A stretch of DNA of 10,898 nucleotides from Candidatus Kaiserbacteria bacterium (GCA_003230945.1 QIHK01000036.1:1-10898), one strand, 5' to 3'. Shown: positions 1 to 7,561, counted from the first letter of the stretch. Notes: generated by a model from the sequence alone, not told the origin. Made by a program: numbers and translations.

Positions 1-303
1 ATTGGGAGAATAAATTACTTTATTACCTACAGGTGCTTTGATTTCTACTTTTCCATTGCTACCACCAAAGAATAAAAATGAAGAGACAGCGATTGCTAGT
101 ACCACAAAAGTAAGCAAAACATAATTTGCCTGTTTTTCATTTTTAACTAGCCCACCTGAATATTTAATGGTCCACTTAATGGCTTTAGGAGTAACTGATC
201 CTTGATAGGATTGTCGTGTATATGTCTCTTCCTCTTCAAATTTTATGCCATTATCCAGTTCTCCCAATGTCTCACCCAAATCTGCTTCAGTATTCTGATT
301 CAT
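1..303 (-). CDS. N-terminal part of an unrecognised single-pass membrane protein (runs off the left edge)
   Basis: Reading leftward from the ATG at 303, the frame is open for 101 codons to the window edge, so the gene is partial. Residues 1-58 are hydrophilic and acidic (a run of four Glu near residue 25) with several aromatic residues. Residues about 61-80 (YVLLTFVVLAIAVSSFLFFGG) form one strongly hydrophobic helix, followed by a Gly/Ser-rich turn and a segment with beta character (KVEIKAPVGNKVIYSPN). The charge pattern suggests a cytoplasmic N-terminus and an exported C-terminal part; this is inference. There is no signal-peptide cleavage site in the usual place. The start is supported by an extended -10 box 8 bases upstream. 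I do not recognise the family. It lies downstream of, and on the same strand as, the tRNA-Cys/tRNA-Leu pair but appears to have its own promoter. Confidence 0.7.
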   Translation of the reverse strand, partial: MNQNTEADLGETLGELDNGIKFEEEETYTRQSYQGSVTPKAIKWTIKYSGGLVKNEKQANYVLLTFVVLAIAVSSFLFFGGSNGKVEIKAPVGNKVIYSPN

Positions 304-311
304 GTAGAAAC

Positions 312-320
312 AGTATCACA
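312..320 (-). promoter_or_regulatory. Extended -10 promoter of the membrane-protein gene at 303
   Basis: On the minus strand TGT followed by GATACT lies 8 bases before the ATG at 303. This is the TGN + hexamer layout of an extended -10, and transcription would begin at or next to the start codon. No convincing -35 or Shine-Dalgarno sequence is visible. The hexamer matches TATAAT at four of six positions, so alone it would be weak; the same layout recurs before other genes here. Confidence 0.4.
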
Positions 321-394
321 GAGCGAACCACTCATAACTTTTTATATTTCCTTTATCTGCCAAATACCACTCTTATTAATATAGTCTCAATCTG

Positions 395-483
395 TGCCGA
401 GGGTGGGACTCGAACCCACACGAGAATTTTTAGGCCCTCTTCGGGTTTTAAGCCCGATGCGTCTACCATTTCGCCACCTCGGC
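395..483 (-). tRNA. tRNA-Leu (anticodon UAA)
   Basis: The minus strand folds as a class II tRNA. The acceptor stem is a perfect 7-bp GCCGAGG/CCTCGGC. The D arm contains GCGAAATGGTAGACGC. The anticodon stem TCGGG/CCCGA encloses the loop CTTAAAA, giving UAA. A long variable arm (GAGGG paired with TTCTC, with two G-U pairs) and the T arm GTGGG-TTCGAGT-CCCAC follow. The discriminator is A73, as expected for leucine. CCA is not encoded (the bases after A73 read CAG). Only 24 bases separate it from tRNA-Cys upstream on the same strand, so the two are probably co-transcribed. Confidence 0.96.
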
Positions 484-507
484 TATTGTGTGTGTAATGT
501 ACACGGG

Positions 508-579
508 AGGCCCGAGCGGGAATCGAACCCGCGCGTAGCGGTTTTGCAGACCGCTGTGTTACCGCTTCACCATCGGGCC
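508..579 (-). tRNA. tRNA-Cys (anticodon GCA)
   Basis: The minus strand folds as a class I tRNA. The acceptor stem GGCCCGA/TCGGGCC is perfect, the anticodon stem GCGGT/ACCGC encloses CTGCAAA (GCA), and the T arm is GCGGG-TTCGATT-CCCGC. The discriminator is U73, the known identity base for cysteinyl-tRNA synthetase. CCA is not encoded. It is the first gene of a two-tRNA unit with tRNA-Leu(UAA). Confidence 0.96.
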
Positions 580-588
580 TGTCTTTGA

Positions 589-597
589 ATAATACCA
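589..597 (-). promoter_or_regulatory. Extended -10 promoter of the tRNA-Cys/tRNA-Leu unit
   Basis: TGG followed by TATTAT on the minus strand ends 9 bases before the mature 5' end of tRNA-Cys. The hexamer matches TATAAT at five of six positions. No clear -35 lies 16-18 bases upstream. It sits in the 36-base gap after rbfA, so the tRNAs need not depend on infB-rbfA read-through. Confidence 0.5.
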
Positions 598-615
598 GAA
601 CTTAAACGTGGAGTC

Positions 616-945
616 CTATATTTCTATTTCTTTTGTGAGTTCGTCTAGTCTTTGACGATTCTTTTCTCCATCATCAAGCAGGAATTCAATGCGGGGAAGT
701 GGGCGTAAACGCGCATGTGCTTTCAGATAATCTGAGAAAGCGCCACGTTGACGAGCGAGAAATGAGACCGCAGGGCGAGCTTTCTCATCTGGGAGAACAC
801 TTATGAATACCGTATAACGATCACCACGTGAGTTTGGAATAGTCCGCGTTACGGTGATAATTGAATCATTGCCAGCCTCACGCGTAATAAACTCAGCGGC
901 AAGGCGAGAAATAACACTTGCTGCACGTTCGGTATGCATGCTCAT
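616..945 (-). CDS. rbfA: Ribosome-binding factor A
   Basis: RbfA is a small KH-fold protein that binds the 30S subunit late in assembly and helps 16S rRNA 5'-end maturation. The 109-residue product has the family's shape: an N-terminal helix (ERAASVISRLAAEFI), a central beta region with TVTRTIPNSRGDRYTVFISVLP, a helix with FSDYLKAHARL, then RPLPRIEFLLDD followed by a short helical tail with NRQRLDELTKEI. The ending RxLPRIEFxxD matches the family's conserved strand. Length is at the low end for the family. The start ATG overlaps the TGA stop of infB (ATGA), indicating translational coupling in the classic infB-rbfA order. A second Met at residue 3 is an alternative start. No nusA or rimP is present in the window. 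Confidence 0.9.
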   Translation of the reverse strand: MSMHTERAASVISRLAAEFITREAGNDSIITVTRTIPNSRGDRYTVFISVLPDEKARPAVSFLARQRGAFSDYLKAHARLRPLPRIEFLLDDGEKNRQRLDELTKEIEI

Positions 946-2411
946 GATTGAATCATAGTAAAAGCTATAAGTGTGTCACCTGGCAGGGAACCTTCTTTCA
1001 AAAGTATTTCCATACCAAATTCTCCTTCAGTATTTATTTCTTTCACATTGGTTCGTGTTTGTTGCAGATTCTCAATACTGCCACGAGCAATCTCTTCTTC
1101 TTTGCGTATAATTTTTATTATATTTCCGACAACAAACGTACCAGACAATAATTGAGCACCAAGCACTTGTTTCTTTGTACTTGTTGAAAATATTTTTAAT
1201 ACTTTCGCACGACCAAGTTCCTGTTCGATTTCAATACTTGGGGTACCTGCTAAAAGAATTTCAGAAACTCTCTTAGTAAGTTTATAAATTATTGTGAATA
1301 ATTCGATAATGACGTTATCACGTTCAGCAAGAGTACGAGCCGTAGCATCAATTTCAACATTGAATCCAATAATAGTTGCATTGCTTGCGGAGGCTGTTTT
1401 TACATCATTCTCTGAAATATTTCCAACTCCTGAAGCGATGATATGTATGGCAGAACGTTCGTGAGTTATTTTTGCGAGTTCATGCACGATAGCGTCCACG
1501 CTTCCAGCAACATCTGCTTTCACAATAAGAGGGATTTCTTTTATTCCATTAACCTGAGGTTTTGCTTGTGGGGTTGCTGGATGTGTTCGTGCGCATTCGC
1601 AGGCAAGTTTTTCAGCTTCTTTTTTGACTGGTACAACTGAAAAGAGTGCGCCTGCTTCAGGTAGAGAATTGAATCCAGAGATATGCACGGGAACAGATGG
1701 TCCAGCACTTTTAATACGGGTACCTGCAAAATCTTCAATAAAACGTACGGGAGCATAAGCATTATTTGTAACTACAAAATTTCCAGTGACAAGTGTGCCA
1801 TTTTTTATAATAAGAGTTGCCGAAGTGCCATGTTTTGGATCCATGGTTGATTCGAGTACAAATCCAGTCGCTGAAATGTCTGGATCAGCAGTGAGATCTG
1901 CAAGATCGGCAGTAAGAAGAACGAGGTCAAGAAGCTCAGAAATGCCTTCACCAGTTTTAGAAGAAATAGGTACATAAGCAATGGTGCCACCAAGGCCTTC
2001 AAGATACATTTCATGTTCGAGTATTGAGTGTTTCGTACGTTCTATATCTGCATTATTCTTATCAATTTTTGTTATAGCTATTATATAGGGGATATCGGAT
2101 TCCTTAATAGCATTAAGTGAGCCTACTGTTTGTGGCATGACACCCTCATCTGCAGCAATGACAAGTATCGCTATATCAGCAGCGGAGGCACCGCGGGCGC
2201 GCAGCGCCTTAAATGCTTCATGTCCTGGCGTATCGAGGAAGGTAGCAGTGCGACCGTTGTGTTCAGCAATATAAGCAGAGACATGTTGAGTAATGCCACC
2301 CGCTTCATCAGCTACAACATGAGTTTTTCGAATATAATCCAAAAGTGAGGATTTTCCGTGGTCTATGTGGCCCATCACCGCGATGACAGGCGGCCGCGCG
2401 GTCTTAGCCAT
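942..2411 (-). CDS. infB: Translation initiation factor IF-2, minimal form
   Basis: IF-2 is the GTPase that brings initiator fMet-tRNA to the 30S subunit and promotes subunit joining. The 489-residue product begins almost directly at the G domain: G1 GHIDHGKSS (14-22), G2 region GGITQHV (38-44), G3 DTPGHE (60-65), G4 TKID (114-117) and G5 SSKTGEG (150-156). Beta-barrel domain II follows at about 178-262, domain III at about 288-375 ([19 protein letters not shown]), and the C-terminal fMet-tRNA-binding barrel at about 380-489. The usual N-terminal extension of several hundred residues is absent, and two in-frame TGA codons at 2424-2429 show that it is not hidden upstream. G4 has Thr where NKxD is usual, a change tolerated in other GTPases. 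An SD-like GGTGA lies close to the ATG. rbfA follows in the same operon. Confidence 0.95.
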   Translation of the reverse strand: MAKTARPPVIAVMGHIDHGKSSLLDYIRKTHVVADEAGGITQHVSAYIAEHNGRTATFLDTPGHEAFKALRARGASAADIAILVIAADEGVMPQTVGSLNAIKESDIPYIIAITKIDKNNADIERTKHSILEHEMYLEGLGGTIAYVPISSKTGEGISELLDLVLLTADLADLTADPDISATGFVLESTMDPKHGTSATLIIKNGTLVTGNFVVTNNAYAPVRFIEDFAGTRIKSAGPSVPVHISGFNSLPEAGALFSVVPVKKEAEKLACECARTHPATPQAKPQVNGIKEIPLIVKADVAGSVDAIVHELAKITHERSAIHIIASGVGNISENDVKTASASNATIIGFNVEIDATARTLAERDNVIIELFTIIYKLTKRVSEILLAGTPSIEIEQELGRAKVLKIFSTSTKKQVLGAQLLSGTFVVGNIIKIIRKEEEIARGSIENLQQTRTNVKEINTEGEFGMEILLKEGSLPGDTLIAFTMIQS

Positions 2412-2515
2412 AGTGTCACCATTTCATCACAAAAAGTGTGTAGTTGCAACCTATATCAGTTGTTACTAATCTTATTTTTAATAAAAGTAGCGGGAGTGGT
2501 ACTAAGTAAAGTAGA
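2412..2515. promoter_or_regulatory. Divergent intergenic region between infB and the desulfurase gene
   Basis: These 104 AT-rich bases must hold the promoters for both the infB-rbfA unit (leftward) and the desulfurase unit (rightward). The rightward -10 is listed separately. For infB the best candidate is TGA followed by TGAAAT on the minus strand, 9 bases before the ATG, but it overlaps the tandem TGA codons and is weak. No palindromic operator stands out. Confidence 0.4.
2497..2505 (+). promoter_or_regulatory. Extended -10 promoter of the cysteine desulfurase unit
   Basis: TGG followed by TACTAA ends 10 bases before the ATG at 2516, so the transcript would have little or no leader. The sequence between contains no Shine-Dalgarno motif. 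A second ATG lies at 2525, and a slightly later initiation there is possible. Confidence 0.4.
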
Positions 2516-3628
2516 ATGGATACTATGTTTCGGAAAAAAAGAATTTATCTTGATTTTGCCTCTGGGGTAATAGGTAATCCATCTTCACCGCACACAGAAG
2601 GACGTATACAGAAAAATATTCTTGAACACGCTCGGACAAAACTTGCTCGGCTTGTTGAAGTGAAATCAGATGACATTATTTTTACGAGCAGTGCAACTGA
2701 AGCTAATGCACTTGCTATTTTAGGACTTGCAAAGCCAGAGACACACATGCTTTATCTTCCGAGTGCGCACGCCTCAATAGTGGAAAATATGAAGCAAGCG
2801 AAAAAACTCGGTGTACACATTGAACCGCTCCCTATTATAGATGGGCGTGTTGATACGAATACACTTCAAAATATGTTACGACCGGAAACAGTACTTATTG
2901 CTATGGACGCCGTTTGTGGAGAAACAGGAGTGATATGGAATACACGTGAAGTGCGTACTGTTCTTGACGCAATGACTAAGAAAGGCAACTCACAGGTATT
3001 TCTCCACGTAGATGCGAGCCAAGCACCTTTTACTGAAAAAATAACACGCTCTCATTTTGGTGCAGATATCATGACGCTTGACGGAGGAAAACTTGGTGCG
3101 CGAGGGGCAGGATGCCTCATTGCTCATCGAACAATTCCAATAATGCCTTTATATTTAGGAGGAGGGCAGGAACGAGGATTGAGAAGTGGAACAGAAAATG
3201 TCGTAGCAATTAATAAATTTTCAGAAGCTCTTACCGTAGTAACAATTAATCGAACATCTTTCAGAATGCGCGCGAACCGCACGCGAATCAAACTTATCGA
3301 ACTACTTTCATCCATACCAAACCTCTTGGTGTATGAAGGAAAGAATCAAGCACCACATATCTTAAATATCTCACTCATAGGACGTGATACAGATTATCTT
3401 GTAGCTCTTCTTGACGAAGTAGGGTTTGCCGTCTCGACGAGAAGTGCCTGCGAAACAGATTCAGAAGAAGGTTCTCGCGCTATTTTTGCTCTCACGCGCG
3501 ATACTGAGCGAGCTCGCGCGACTCTTCGTATTTCTTGGGGTCCGAGTACATCGCTTCGTGAACTCAAAAAATTTGTTAAAGCCTTAAAAGGTGCAGTCGC
3601 TTTTATTGACACAGATAGCGCAAAGTAG
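2516..3628 (+). CDS. Cysteine desulfurase (NifS/IscS-like, class V aminotransferase fold)
   Basis: This PLP enzyme removes sulfur from L-cysteine as an enzyme-bound persulfide for Fe-S clusters or tRNA thiolation. The 370-residue product opens with RIYLDFASG (family RxYLDNAAT), then FTSSATEANALAI (56-68, phosphate-binding loop), HVDASQA (164-170, Asp166 to the PLP ring nitrogen), the PLP lysine Lys192 in TLDGGKLGARGAG, GGGQERGLRSGTENV (215-229), and the sulfur-carrying Cys312 in STRSACETDSEEGS. The usual His just before the PLP lysine is Gly191 here. Length is slightly short of IscS (about 400). No IscU-type scaffold or Suf gene is adjacent, so a tRNA-thiolation role is plausible but inferred. 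The next gene begins 13 bases after the stop, suggesting one transcript. Met4 is an alternative start. Confidence 0.9.
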   Translation: MDTMFRKKRIYLDFASGVIGNPSSPHTEGRIQKNILEHARTKLARLVEVKSDDIIFTSSATEANALAILGLAKPETHMLYLPSAHASIVENMKQAKKLGVHIEPLPIIDGRVDTNTLQNMLRPETVLIAMDAVCGETGVIWNTREVRTVLDAMTKKGNSQVFLHVDASQAPFTEKITRSHFGADIMTLDGGKLGARGAGCLIAHRTIPIMPLYLGGGQERGLRSGTENVVAINKFSEALTVVTINRTSFRMRANRTRIKLIELLSSIPNLLVYEGKNQAPHILNISLIGRDTDYLVALLDEVGFAVSTRSACETDSEEGSRAIFALTRDTERARATLRISWGPSTSLRELKKFVKALKGAVAFIDTDSAK

Positions 3629-3641
3629 CATCATAAGAGAT

Positions 3642-4415
3642 ATGAACATCGAGGAACTTTCGAAATCTCAACTTATACTTCTCACAATTCTTGTGAACTT
3701 TGTGACTTCTGTTGCCACAGGAATTCTCACAGTATCGCTTCTCGATCAAGCACCACCATTTGTGACTCAAACAGTAAATCGTGTTGTGGAGCGCACTGTT
3801 GAAACAGTTGCAAAAGCAGCTCCAGCCATCGTTGTTTCTGCACCAGCACCATCGAATCAAGATCTTGTCACAACAGCTATAGGCATGGATGCTTCTCGAA
3901 TCGTTTCCCTTTATAGTTTGGATGCAGGGACTTCGACTCCGGCCATTGCTCTTGGGACGTTCCTTTCTAAAGCTCGCGCCGTCATTACTACTTCTAATGC
4001 TAAAGATACGTTACCTAAAGAGGTGACTATAAAATTTGCTGATAATTCTATTATTGCAGCGTCATTGTCACACAAGGGTGATGGACTCATTATTTATGGA
4101 TTTGCAGATGATGCAAAACTACCAAAAGTTTCAAGTCCTACTCTCATCACCTCTACAAACCTCAGTCTTGGTGAGACTGCTCTCGCGATTTCTACAGATG
4201 GTTCAGCATCAACGGGCATTGTTTCGCGTGTGAATGATGCTACTATTTTCACCACACTCCCAAATATTGGCGCTGGTAGCGCTGCAGTAGACCTTTTTGG
4301 GAATCTTATAGGTATATCAGATGGTGCAAAGTCGGGTATTCTTATTTCAGCAGATAAAATAGAGACACTTCTTGTTGCAACGACTTCTGTTGCAACAACG
4401 ACCCCACATTCGTAA
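3642..4415 (+). CDS. Membrane-anchored HtrA/trypsin-like protein, probably catalytically inactive
   Basis: The 257-residue product has one N-terminal hydrophobic helix (about 10-33), a linker with VNRVVERTVETV (45-56), an Ala/Pro-rich spacer, and a domain from about 95 to 240 that follows the HtrA/DegP order of segments: AIALGTFLSKARAVITTSNA, a strand pair around VTIKFADNSIIAASLSHKGDGLIIY, LSLGETALAIS (174-184), TGIVSRV (191-197) and GAGSAAVDLFGNLIGIS (210-226). At the catalytic His position (NNHVV in HtrA) there is Asn119. Asp147 may stand near the catalytic Asp, and Ser213 can align with the catalytic Ser, but GNSGGP is changed to GAGSAAV. I infer a pseudoprotease facing the cell exterior. 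The ATG at 3642 is preferred over an open extension to 3591, which would overlap the desulfurase gene. There is no PDZ domain. Confidence 0.65.
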   Translation: MNIEELSKSQLILLTILVNFVTSVATGILTVSLLDQAPPFVTQTVNRVVERTVETVAKAAPAIVVSAPAPSNQDLVTTAIGMDASRIVSLYSLDAGTSTPAIALGTFLSKARAVITTSNAKDTLPKEVTIKFADNSIIAASLSHKGDGLIIYGFADDAKLPKVSSPTLITSTNLSLGETALAISTDGSASTGIVSRVNDATIFTTLPNIGAGSAAVDLFGNLIGISDGAKSGILISADKIETLLVATTSVATTTPHS

Positions 4416-4427
4416 TATATAGTTATG

Positions 4428-4445
4428 GGGTAGACTCGTCTATCC
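4428..4445. promoter_or_regulatory. Palindrome in the gap before clpB (operator or weak hairpin)
   Basis: TAGAC and GTCTA arms flank a TC centre, and the pairing can extend outward with one G-T pair to GGGTAGAC/GTCTATCC. As RNA it would be a 7-bp stem with a 4-base loop followed by TTTC, so a weak terminator for the upstream gene is possible. As DNA it could be a regulator site upstream of clpB. It does not match CIRCE or the CtsR heptad repeat. Confidence 0.3.
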
Positions 4446-4451
4446 TTTCAC

Positions 4452-4463
4452 TACACTTATAAT
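4452..4463 (+). promoter_or_regulatory. Candidate -10 region of clpB
   Basis: A perfect TATAAT occupies 4458-4463, only 2 bases before the ATG at 4466, which is too close for a normal leaderless start at that ATG. The overlapping TACACT at 4452-4457 has the 8-base spacing seen at other genes here but is a weaker hexamer and lacks a TG. One of the two probably serves clpB. No Shine-Dalgarno sequence is present. Confidence 0.35.
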
Positions 4464-4465
4464 TT

Positions 4466-7141
4466 ATGCCTCCTTTCAACAATTTCACCACTAAAGCAAA
4501 AGAATCTGTTCGTCGTGCACACGAGCTTGCTATTGAACGTGGTCAGAATCACGTCTCGCCACTGCATCTACTTGCCGCGCTTGTCCTGCAAGAAGAGTCT
4601 CTTGTTTTTTCAATTCTCGATCGTATGGAGGTTGATACTATTATGCTTGCTGATGCAGTGTTGGAGCATCTTGAGGCACCAGAGTCTGCTTCGACTCTTT
4701 CTCCGTCTTATCAAATTTATCTTACGCCAGACCTCGCTCAAGCACTTGAAGCTTCAGGAAAGATTGCAGCGCGCATGAATGATACTTTTGTTGGAACCGA
4801 GCATCTTTTTCTTGCTATTATTGAGCATCCTGGGTCAGCGGTGGATATTCTTGCACGTTTCTCCATAAATCGTGATATGGCAGTCTCCATATTGAAAGAA
4901 CTAAAATCTTCCAAGGATGGAGGAATCGGTGAGCCAAAACGCTTTCGTGCACTTGCCAAGTACACACGTAATCTTACAAAACTTGCTTCAGAAAATAAAT
5001 TAGATCCCGTTATTGGGCGTGATAAAGAGATCAGTCGAGTTATTCAAATTCTCGCCCGTCGCACAAAAAATAATCCTGTCATTATTGGGGAAGCGGGTGT
5101 TGGTAAGACTGCTATTGCAGAAGGTCTTTCAGCACGTATGGCTACTGGTGACGTACCGGAATCACTTAAGAATAAGGAACTTCTCTCACTTGATCTAGGA
5201 CTCATGATTGCTGGTACTAAATACCGTGGTGAGTTTGAAGAACGAATGAAGAATGTAATGAAGGAAGTCGAACGTGCAGAAGGTAAAGTCATTCTCTTTG
5301 TGGATGAACTACACACACTCGTAGGTGCGGGTGCAGCTGACGGTGCTATGGATGCTTCAAATATGTTAAAGCCAGCACTTTCTCGTGGTGAAATTCGCAT
5401 TATTGGTGCGACAACTCTGAAGGAATATCAGAAATATATTGAAAAAGATGCCGCTCTTACTCGCCGTTTTCAATCGGTATTCGTGCAGGAGCCAACCATT
5501 CGAGATGGTATTGCCATCTTGCGTGGACTGCGTGATAAATATGAACTTTTCCATGGGGTACGGATTACAGACGGTGCAATAGTTGCTGCCGTAGAACTAT
5601 CAGCGCGTTACATTAGTGACCGGTTCTTACCAGATAAGTCTATTGATCTCATTGATGAAGCCGCATCAGGTCTGCGTATTGCACTTGAAAATAAGCCACC
5701 TCTACTTGAAGAGACCGACCGCCATATTCGCCGTCTTGAAATTGAACACCAAGCTCTTCAAAAGGATCTTAAGGGAGAAAATACAAAAGAAATTAAGAAT
5801 CGCATTAAAACTATCAATGCTGAGATTGCTGATTTGCGTGAAAAAACCTCAGAGCTTGAGCTTAAATGGAAGAATGAGAAAGAGGTACTTGAAGGGATTC
5901 GCTCTGCGAAAAAAGAAATGGAAGCACTGAAATCAAAAGCAGATAATGCTGAAACTATTGCTGATCTTGGTACAGCAGCAGAAATTCGTTACGGAAAGAT
6001 TCCACACTTACAGAAAAGTCTTGAACAGAAATTAAAGCGTTTAAAGACATTACAAAAATCACGTCGCATTTTGAATGAGGAAGTGACTGAACAGGATATC
6101 GCGAATGTCGTTGCACGTTGGACAGGTATCCCTGTTTCAAAAATGCTTGAAGAAGAAACAGTAAAGCTCGCGCGCATGGAAGAGGCACTTAAAAGCGCCA
6201 TTATTGGGCAAGACACCGCAGTAAAGAAAGTGACCGATTCAGTGAAGCGTTCACGTGTTGGTATCAGTGATCCAAATCGCCCTATTGGTTCTTTTCTTTT
6301 CCTTGGTCCAACTGGTGTTGGTAAAACAGAACTTTCACGTCGTCTCGCTGAATTCATGTTTAACGACAAAGAAGCATTAGTGCGTGTTGATATGAGTGAA
6401 TTTATGGAAAAACACTCGGTGGCAAAACTTATAGGAGCACCCCCAGGGTATGTAGGTTACGAAGAGAGTGGCACGCTTACCGAACGTATTCGTCATCGTC
6501 CGTATGCGGTCATTCTTTTCGATGAAATTGAAAAAGCTCATCCGGAAGTGTTTAATATTCTTCTACAAGTTCTCGACTCTGGTAATCTTACTGATGGCAA
6601 AGGTCGTAAAGTTAATTTCAAGAATACGATTATCGTATTGACTAGCAATCTTGGTGGGGAATACATCGATCGTCTCGCGAACATTGGTTTTGGAAATGCT
6701 GATGCAACTGACGCAACGCGATATGAGGAGACAAAGGAAAAAGTTATGGGTGCACTCAAAGAACACTTCCGTCCAGAGTTTCTCAATCGCCTTGATGACA
6801 TTATTATTTTCGACATCCTTACTAAGGAAGCTCTCTCACGCATAGTTGAACAACAAGTCGAGGAAGTGGTAACTCGACTCGCAGAAAAGAGGATTGCTCT
6901 CACTATTTTGCCAGAAGTTCGTACGTGGCTTGCTGAGAAAGGCTACAATCCTCAATACGGCGCACGCCCATTACGGCGCACAATTCAAGATGCTATTCTT
7001 ACCCCTCTTGCCAGTATGATGGTTGCGCAGGGTATTATGGAAGGTGCTACGGTTACTGTGTCCATTAAGAACAGCGAACCACATTTCGTTGTAAGAAAAC
7101 GTGCTCGTCGAGCATCGCGGGCTAAAGTAGCTACTGCATAG
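4466..7141 (+). CDS. clpB: ClpB-type AAA+ unfoldase/disaggregase
   Basis: ClpB hexamers pull polypeptides out of aggregates with DnaK. The 891-residue product has a Clp N domain (1-145, with internal repeats), AAA1 with Walker A GEAGVGKT (208-215), pore loop around Tyr253 ([11 protein letters not shown]) and Walker B VILFVDE (275-281), a coiled-coil middle domain (about 402-537), and AAA2 with Walker A GPTGVGKT (614-621), pore loop GYVGY (661-665), Walker B VILFDE (682-687) and sensor-2 GARPLRR (832-838). The middle domain is full ClpB length and ends in the ClpB-like YGKIPHL, which favours ClpB over ClpC. Unusually, IGF (740-742) sits where ClpA/ClpC carry the ClpP-docking tripeptide. The tail (876-891) is basic, rich in Arg, Lys and Ala. 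Starting at 4466 gives a complete N domain. It is the third gene in a row on this strand after a 50-base gap. Confidence 0.92.
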   Translation: MPPFNNFTTKAKESVRRAHELAIERGQNHVSPLHLLAALVLQEESLVFSILDRMEVDTIMLADAVLEHLEAPESASTLSPSYQIYLTPDLAQALEASGKIAARMNDTFVGTEHLFLAIIEHPGSAVDILARFSINRDMAVSILKELKSSKDGGIGEPKRFRALAKYTRNLTKLASENKLDPVIGRDKEISRVIQILARRTKNNPVIIGEAGVGKTAIAEGLSARMATGDVPESLKNKELLSLDLGLMIAGTKYRGEFEERMKNVMKEVERAEGKVILFVDELHTLVGAGAADGAMDASNMLKPALSRGEIRIIGATTLKEYQKYIEKDAALTRRFQSVFVQEPTIRDGIAILRGLRDKYELFHGVRITDGAIVAAVELSARYISDRFLPDKSIDLIDEAASGLRIALENKPPLLEETDRHIRRLEIEHQALQKDLKGENTKEIKNRIKTINAEIADLREKTSELELKWKNEKEVLEGIRSAKKEMEALKSKADNAETIADLGTAAEIRYGKIPHLQKSLEQKLKRLKTLQKSRRILNEEVTEQDIANVVARWTGIPVSKMLEEETVKLARMEEALKSAIIGQDTAVKKVTDSVKRSRVGISDPNRPIGSFLFLGPTGVGKTELSRRLAEFMFNDKEALVRVDMSEFMEKHSVAKLIGAPPGYVGYEESGTLTERIRHRPYAVILFDEIEKAHPEVFNILLQVLDSGNLTDGKGRKVNFKNTIIVLTSNLGGEYIDRLANIGFGNADATDATRYEETKEKVMGALKEHFRPEFLNRLDDIIIFDILTKEALSRIVEQQVEEVVTRLAEKRIALTILPEVRTWLAEKGYNPQYGARPLRRTIQDAILTPLASMMVAQGIMEGATVTVSIKNSEPHFVVRKRARRASRAKVATA

Positions 7142-7166
7142 TATTCTCTGTCATTTGTGCTTTTTA

Positions 7167-7202
7167 GCTCTTCCTCCTCACTTGGCGCGCTTGCGGGGGA
7201 GC
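7167..7202 (+). terminator. Weak candidate terminator after clpB
   Basis: GCTCTTCC at 7167-7174 can pair with GGGGGAGC at 7195-7202 (8 bp, two G-T pairs) around a 20-base, partly GC-rich loop. It is followed by CTTCTATCTG, which is pyrimidine-rich but not a proper T tract. It lies in the 84-base clpB-rpmG gap, just before the rpmG -10 box. Confidence 0.25.
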
Positions 7203-7210
7203 CTTCTATC

Positions 7211-7219
7211 TGTTAGATT
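7211..7219 (+). promoter_or_regulatory. Extended -10 promoter of rpmG
   Basis: TGT followed by TAGATT ends 6 bases before the rpmG ATG, so the predicted transcript starts at the A of the start codon. The TCTCCC between is not a Shine-Dalgarno sequence on this strand. Confidence 0.4.
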
Positions 7220-7225
7220 TCTCCC

Positions 7226-7381
7226 ATGTCACAAGATCGTATCATCAAGTTGAAATCAACAAAATCGAAGCATGTTATGTGGACTCATAAGAATAAAAAG
7301 CATGTTGAACGTAAGATTGAACTTATAAAGTTTGATCCCACATTACGCAAGCGAGTAATTTTTAAAGAAGCTAAAAAATAA
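7226..7381 (+). CDS. rpmG: 50S ribosomal protein L33
   Basis: L33 is a small protein of the large ribosomal subunit near the E site. The 51-residue product starts MSQDRIIKLKSTKSKHVMWT and ends with IELIKFDPTLRKRVIFKEAK, which follows the E. coli L33 ending [20 protein letters not shown] almost residue for residue. It contains no Cys, so it is the zinc-free (C-minus) form. It is highly basic, as expected. The gene stands alone, with its own -10 box upstream and a strong hairpin terminator 20 bases after the stop. Confidence 0.93.
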   Translation: MSQDRIIKLKSTKSKHVMWTHKNKKHVERKIELIKFDPTLRKRVIFKEAKK

Positions 7382-7401
7382 TTTAACAAAAATAGCTTTT
7401 C

Positions 7402-7449
7402 TTAATGAAATAAAAAATCGCCCATTTAGGCGATTTTTTATTTCATTAA
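7402..7449. terminator. Bidirectional terminator between rpmG and tRNA-Trp
   Basis: A perfect 21-bp inverted repeat has arms at 7402-7422 and 7429-7449 and a 6-base loop, CATTTA. The GC-rich core ATCGCC/GGCGAT is flanked by a T6 run on the right and an A6 run on the left, so it can terminate rightward transcription from rpmG and leftward transcription from tRNA-Trp. Confidence 0.92.
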
Positions 7450-7467
7450 TTGATAGTTTGTATACAT

Positions 7468-7542
7468 TGGCGGGTCCAGCAGGATTCGAACCTGCAAAAC
7501 CGGTTTTGGAGACCGGCGGTTTACCGTTGAGCCTATGGACCC
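7468..7542 (-). tRNA. tRNA-Trp (anticodon CCA)
   Basis: The minus strand folds with acceptor stem GGGTCCA/TGGACCC, anticodon stem CCGGT/ACCGG around CTCCAAA (CCA), and T arm GCAGG-TTCGAAT-CCTGC. The discriminator is G73, as in bacterial tRNA-Trp. The 3' CCA is encoded, unlike in the tRNA-Cys and tRNA-Leu(UAA) genes. It is convergent with rpmG and shares the hairpin terminator. Confidence 0.96.
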
Positions 7543-7552
7543 CAACGGATGA

Positions 7553-7561
7553 ACGATAACA
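7553..7561 (-). promoter_or_regulatory. Candidate extended -10 promoter of tRNA-Trp
   Basis: TGT followed by TATCGT on the minus strand ends 10 bases before the mature 5' end. The hexamer matches TATAAT at four of six positions. Support comes mainly from the position and the shared TGN layout. Confidence 0.35.

Noticed and set aside
216..588. Short plus-strand open frames at 216-497 and 394-588
   Set aside because: They run antisense across the two tRNA genes and the upstream promoter region; the translations are tRNA sequence read backwards.
5044..6903. Open frames of about 100-125 codons on the minus strand inside clpB (for example 5044-5400, 5989-6369, 6538-6903)
   Set aside because: They lie entirely opposite a well-conserved ATPase gene, have Ser/Arg-rich shadow-like composition, and match no domain.
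4466..7141. Annotation as ClpC rather than ClpB
   Set aside because: The middle domain is about 125-135 residues and has the ClpB sequence pattern, whereas ClpC middle domains are about half that length. The IGF tripeptide is kept as a finding instead.
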